From: Streptomyces sp. NBC_01717 | GTDB taxonomy: Bacteria > Actinomycetota > Actinomycetes > Streptomycetales > Streptomycetaceae | DNA length: 64,000 bases | Assembly (NCBI RefSeq): GCF_036248255.1 | Contig: NZ_CP109178.1 | Coordinates: 5,456,001-5,520,000 of the forward strand | Direction: 5' to 3' | Part shown: positions 60,652 through 64,000 of the stretch, piece by piece | Position numbering within the stretch: the stretch's first letter is position 1 | Layout: every line of letters starts with the position of its first letter | Notes under the pieces: model-generated | Told to the model about the DNA's origin: nothing | What the model saw: the letters and a program-made list of their open reading frames with translations, nothing else | The model's database searches: none | Position numbers and translations under genes: made by a program

Positions 60652-62289
60652 TCACGGCCCCGCGCGCAGCACCTGAGCCACCACCGGGCCCGCCGCGTCG
60701 CCGCCGTGGCCGCCGGACTGGACGACCGCCGCAGCCGCGAGGTCGTTGCTGAAACCGGTGAACCAACTGTTGGACGTGGCCTGTCCGTCGACCTCCGCCG
60801 AACCGGTCTTCGCGCCCTTGTCACCGCCGACCGAGGCCATCGCCGCCTTGCCGGTGCCCCAGCTCGCGGTCTGCCGCATCATGTTCGTCACCTGCTGGGA
60901 GACGGACGCGGGCAGCGAACGGGATGCGGTGGCCAGCTGACGGCCGTCCAGCTCCTGCGGCACGAGGACCGGCTGCCGGAAGGTGCCGTTGCGTGCGGTG
61001 GCGGTGATGGACGCCATGTTGAGTGCGTTCATCTCGATGGTGCCCTGGCCGATGTACTGCGCGGCGGCCTCACCGCCGGTGGCCTCGGGCACGCTGCCGT
61101 CGAAGGACGCGGAGCCGGTCTTCCAGTCGAGACCGATCCCGAAGACGTCCCGTGCCTCCTTGGCCAGTGCGGCGTCGTCCTTGGTCTCGTCGATCAGCTT
61201 GATGAAGGCGGTGTTGCAGGAGCGGGCGAAGCTGGTGGTGAGGGTGCCGTCCGGGATGGAGAACCCGTCCAGGTTCTGGAACGTACGGCCTTGGTACATC
61301 ACGGTCTTCGGGCACTCGATCTTCTGGTTGGCGCCCGCGAGTCCCTTCTCGACCAGCATCGACGCGGTCACGATCTTCATCGTCGAACCGGGTGCCTGCT
61401 TGCCGAGCATGGCCGCGTTGAAGCCGGTCGCAGGGTTGTTGGCGACCGCGCGGATCGAACCGGTGGACGGCCGGACCGCGACCACCGAGGCCTGGCTGTA
61501 CTGCTTGACCGCCTTCTCGGCCGCTGCCTGGACGTTCGCGTCCAGCGTGGTCTGCAGCTTGCCGGGCTTCCCCTTGGACAGCGTCAGCAGCGTCTGGTCC
61601 GGGGTGTCCTCGCCCGCGGACTCGATCCAGGTCTCAATGCCTGCGGTCCCGCCGACCTTCTCGCCGTACTTCTCGCGCAGCGCGTCCAGGATCGGCCCCA
61701 GCGACGGGTACTTCTCCTTCGTCAGCACCCTGCCGTTGTGGTCGAGCGCCTGGATCGACGGGGCGGAAGCCTCGCCGGTCTTCAGCGACTCGCCGTCCGC
61801 CAGGTCCGGGTGGATCACCGAGGGCTTCCAGTCGACCAGCGCCCGGCCGGTGGTCAGGCCGCGCACGACGGTCAGTTCGGAGGAGTACGACCAGGGCTTG
61901 GACTTCCCCTCGTAACTCACGGTCGCCTTCACCGTGAACGGCACTGTCGTGCCGGTCGCCGGGCCCGGAGTGATCACCGCCTTGGTGACGTGGGCCTGGG
62001 CGCTGTATCCGCTGAGAGCCGGTTCGGCCTCGGACGCGTTGTTGGTGAGCTGGGACGCGTCCGCCGCCTCGCCGGCCGCCCAGGCCTCGAGGAACTTCTT
62101 CGACGTCTCACTGATCTCCGCCTTGCTCGGCGGCCCCGTCTTCACCACGGCGGAGGCGGGGCGGCCGTCCGCTGCGTCACCCCCGCCGCCCCCGAGCCCG
62201 TCGAGCACGTTGTAGGCCCCGTACCCCACGCCGCCGACCACCAGCACGAACACTCCGCCGATGACGGCGACCTTCGCTCCACTGCGCAT
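60652..62289 (-). CDS. penicillin-binding protein (transpeptidase)
   Basis: 545 aa from ATG 62289, with GGAGGGGG upstream. One N-terminal anchor (KVAVIGGVFVLVVGGVGYGAYNVL) is followed by a MecA-N/NTF2-like domain (FLEAWAAGEAADASQLTNNAS onward) and the dimerisation region. The transpeptidase has Ser302-Thr-Met-Lys305, SCNTAFIKLID (SxN) and KTGSAEVDG (KTG). It is a class B-like, low-GC-type PBP used in septal or spore peptidoglycan cross-linking. A 16-bp palindrome lies 30 bp upstream of its start. Confidence 0.93.
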   Translation of the reverse strand: MRSGAKVAVIGGVFVLVVGGVGYGAYNVLDGLGGGGGDAADGRPASAVVKTGPPSKAEISETSKKFLEAWAAGEAADASQLTNNASEAEPALSGYSAQAHVTKAVITPGPATGTTVPFTVKATVSYEGKSKPWSYSSELTVVRGLTTGRALVDWKPSVIHPDLADGESLKTGEASAPSIQALDHNGRVLTKEKYPSLGPILDALREKYGEKVGGTAGIETWIESAGEDTPDQTLLTLSKGKPGKLQTTLDANVQAAAEKAVKQYSQASVVAVRPSTGSIRAVANNPATGFNAAMLGKQAPGSTMKIVTASMLVEKGLAGANQKIECPKTVMYQGRTFQNLDGFSIPDGTLTTSFARSCNTAFIKLIDETKDDAALAKEARDVFGIGLDWKTGSASFDGSVPEATGGEAAAQYIGQGTIEMNALNMASITATARNGTFRQPVLVPQELDGRQLATASRSLPASVSQQVTNMMRQTASWGTGKAAMASVGGDKGAKTGSAEVDGQATSNSWFTGFSNDLAAAAVVQSGGHGGDAAGPVVAQVLRAGP

Positions 62290-62318
62290 CTGTGCAGTCC
62301 CCCTCCCCAGGAGGCTCC

Positions 62319-62334
62319 CTTGAACATGTTCAAG
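62319..62334. promoter_or_regulatory. 16-bp palindrome in PBP promoter
   Basis: CTTGAACATGTTCAAG is a perfect palindrome, 30 bp upstream of the PBP start codon. Its arms CTTGAA/TTCAAG are shared with the MarR site at 3299. It does not fit the LexA spacing (GAAC-N4-GTTC). The regulator is unknown. Confidence 0.65.
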
Positions 62335-62439
62335 AGAGCGCTTGCGGGCACTTTACGGGACGGCAGTGACTCCAGGGGTAGTTGTTATCGGACCGCGACC
62401 GGCAGCGGCAGGAGGAGGCCGGTCAAATCCAGGCATCCG

Positions 62440-63401
62440 ACCACATGCGGTTGAACCAGGACCGTTCAGCTTGCCGCTTTGACTGTTGATGGCGCCGACA
62501 CCACCATTTCCGGCGGCTTCGAGGTCGCCGGCCCCGCAGGCGCCCTCACCCTCGACGGCGCAGACCGAGGCCGCGACCGCGGCGACCGCCCGGCCCCCTG
62601 GAACATTGCCAGCCCGCTCCTCACCAGCATCGACCGCGACCACCGCGACGACCGTGACCAGGGTTGCCGGAACGGCTCAGGCCTGACCGTCCGGGGCGGC
62701 AACAGCACCGGCAACGGAGGCGCGCCGCGGTGTTGTCGGTGAGGGTGACGCAGTGCAGGGTGAGGCTGCGGTCGTCGTCGACGAGGACGGTCATCGCATC
62801 CAAGCTGAACCAGAACGCCGCGGGCGAGGGTGGCGCCGTGAACCTTGCTGGAGGGTCCGCGACGATCAGCAGGAGCCTGATCGAGGACAACACCGCCTCA
62901 AACGCCGGCGGCATCTTGGCCAACAGCACGACGGTGGACATCGACGACAGCACCATCCAGCACAACACCGCCACCAGCATCGGCGGCGGCCTGGCCACGA
63001 TCGGCAACGGTTCCCTACATCTCCGGCGGAGCTCCGTCAGCGAGAACACCGCCACCGTCCAGGCCGGCGGCATTCAAGACCAAACCCCAGCGGTGATCGA
63101 AGACAGCAAGGTCAACGGAAACTCCGCCGCTCTTGGCGGCGGCATTGTGGTGGTCCTCGGCGACATGACCATGCGCCGCAGTCAGGTCAACGAGAATCGG
63201 GCAACCACTGGCGGCGGCATCGTCAACGTCAACAGCCTGACACTCACCGACGTCGAAGTGGCCCGCAACACCGCCAACACCTCCCCAGGCGGTATCCGTA
63301 ACAGCGGCACCGTCACCACCAACGGCCAAATCCGCATCACCGACAACGTCCCCAGCAACTGCGCAGGCAGCTCCAGCCCTGTGCCCGGCTGCTCCGACTG
63401 A
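62440..63401 (+). pseudogene. broken right-handed beta-helix repeat protein
   Basis: Two + frames carry parts of one parallel beta-helix protein. The frame 62479-62742 has LTVDGADTTISGGFEVAG and GLTVRGGNSTGNGGA. The frame 62664-63401 has SKLNQNAAGEGGAVNLAG and several repeats such as LIEDNTASNAGGI, TIQHNTATSIGGGL and VNENRATTGGGIV, ending NVPSNCAGSS. Between them, about 62724-62797 reads as beta-helix only on the minus strand (RSLTLHCVTLTDNTA), an inverted piece, and the frames on each side do not match. No signal peptide or intact start is seen. It resembles pectate-lyase-like or Pmp-type surface proteins. Confidence 0.75.
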
Positions 63402-63659
63402 CGGTCACATCGGAAAGCCCACGCCCACATTCGTGGCCCCGCCGCACGGCAACAGCGTGAGTCCTGAGCGGAATGACCACCCCCGCCCCTGAAATGCCTC
63501 GGCGAGCCACCAGGAAGGGCTCTGTCCTGGCTACGGACGGAATTTCGGCGGCGGGGGCTGTCAGGGCTTCGGCGTGTTCGCGCGATGTCCGTTTCATGAT
63601 CATGTGAGCCGAGGAGGGTGAGCGGTCGGCGGGCGTCTTCACGCCCGCCCTGGGGCGCG
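63402..63659. other. 258-bp gap before HTH gene
   Basis: Nothing is recognisable; there is no gene, strong hairpin or repeat. It separates the beta-helix pseudogene from the convergent end of the HTH gene. Confidence 0.5.
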
Positions 63660-63881
63660 TCATGCGCCCGCGGCGTCCTCGGCCTCCCAGCGCAGCAGGT
63701 CGCCCGGCTGGCACTTGAGCACCTCGCAGAGTGCGGCGAGCGTCGCGAAGCGCACCGCCTTGGCGCGGCCGTTCTTGAGTACCGCCAGGTTGGCGGGCGT
63801 GATCCCTACGCGATCCGCGAGCTCGCCCACGGACATCTTCCGCCTGGCCAGCATCACGTCGATGTCGACGGTGATCGGCAT
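63660..63881 (-). CDS. small Cro/C1-type HTH regulator (YozG-like)
   Basis: 73 aa from ATG 63881. The whole protein is one HTH domain: PITVDIDVMLARRKMSVGELADRVGITPANLAVLKNGRAKAVRFATLAALCEVLKCQPGDLL. It is preceded by, and overlaps by one base, the end of a DUF2975-like membrane-protein gene. Such pairs of a small XRE regulator with a DUF2975 protein are common in Firmicutes and actinobacteria, and the regulator often controls its own operon. The target is unknown. Confidence 0.9.
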   Translation of the reverse strand: MPITVDIDVMLARRKMSVGELADRVGITPANLAVLKNGRAKAVRFATLAALCEVLKCQPGDLLRWEAEDAAGA

Positions 63882-64000
63882 CAGATCACCTCGTCCAACT
63901 CGGCCTGCATCTGCGCCGCTTCGACATCGCGCGCGACGGCCTGGGCGAGCAGCATCCGTAGTACGAGCACCATGAGCGCGACCCCCAGGATGGCCACGCC
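63881..64000 (-). CDS. DUF2975-like membrane protein, C-terminal part (cut by window)
   Basis: Only the last 39 codons lie inside the window: GVAILGVALMVLVLRMLLAQAVARD then AAQMQAELDEVI and the stop. They give one hydrophobic helix and an amphipathic charged tail. With the following YozG-like HTH gene, this is the arrangement of DUF2975 proteins. The start lies beyond position 64000. The call rests on a short piece and on context. Confidence 0.6.
   Translation of the reverse strand, partial: GVAILGVALMVLVLRMLLAQAVARDVEAAQMQAELDEVI

Noticed and set aside
62319..62334. LexA/SOS box at the PBP palindrome
   Set aside because: The GAAC and GTTC parts are separated by two bases, not the four expected for the actinobacterial LexA site.

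Overview
The window is a high-GC actinobacterial chromosome segment, almost certainly from a Streptomyces. GTG and TTG starts are common and ATGA/GTGA overlaps are frequent. Streptomyces marker families are present: HrdD sigma factor, an SsgA-like protein, SepX, DUF6227, an S-adenosylmethionine methyltransferase of the DUF574 type, and divergent TetR/MMPL and MarR/LigB pairs. I see no CRISPR array, rRNA, intact phage or intact insertion sequence. One tRNA-Ala(CGC) is present, with a decayed tyrosine-integrase fragment beside it.

Layout. 1-10.6 kb: TetR + DHA2-type MFS pump; MarR divergent from a LigB/DODA dioxygenase; a questin-oxidase-like protein; a PAT-like GNAT; hrdD behind a canonical sigma-R promoter; WYL regulator divergent from a second MFS pump; DUF6227. 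10.7-18.7 kb: P1 peptidase and LtrA, then a five-gene translationally coupled redox operon (cytochrome-like membrane subunit, molybdopterin oxidoreductase, 4x[4Fe-4S] protein, Rieske protein, small membrane protein). 18.7-24.6 kb: an internally deleted mscL, a SAF-domain protein, a 17-bp minisatellite, MTA phosphorylase, an FmdB zinc-ribbon gene behind a CIRCE-like element, an MFS protein and a K+/H+ antiporter that seems to start at CTG. 24.8-33.6 kb: penicillin-acylase-family enzyme, 5-FTHF cyclo-ligase, then galU-moeA/glp-moaC-mog-GNAT-sepX, which looks like the actinobacterial Glp/GlpR(SepX) cell-division locus embedded in molybdenum-cofactor genes.

33.7-40.5 kb: tRNA-Ala, integrase relic, an ABC transporter coupled to a secreted YncE/phosphoesterase protein, a DUF574 methyltransferase and a hydrolase relic. 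40.5-46.7 kb: GNAT divergent from exonuclease III, DUF2087, then MerR divergent from a Baeyer-Villiger-type monooxygenase/hydrolase/SDR operon. 46.7-54.2 kb: a degenerate tandem-repeat array, a tricorn protease homologue divergent from TetR/MMPL (two operator palindromes), and an SsgA-like gene. 54.4-60.6 kb: an ECF Ni/Co transporter (cbiMN fusion, cbiQ, cbiO) behind a Nur-box-like site, a serine hydrolase + SDR pair, an EamA exporter and a YbaK protein. 60.6-64 kb: a penicillin-binding protein with a 16-bp promoter palindrome, a broken beta-helix gene with an inverted segment, and an HTH/DUF2975 pair cut by the window edge.

The most promising leads are the Rieske-containing molybdo-redox operon, the Glp-SepX neighbourhood, the ABC/phosphoesterase operon, the CIRCE element on fmdB, the deleted mscL and the several operator palindromes. 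All function calls rest on reading translated sequences and motifs; no database search was run.
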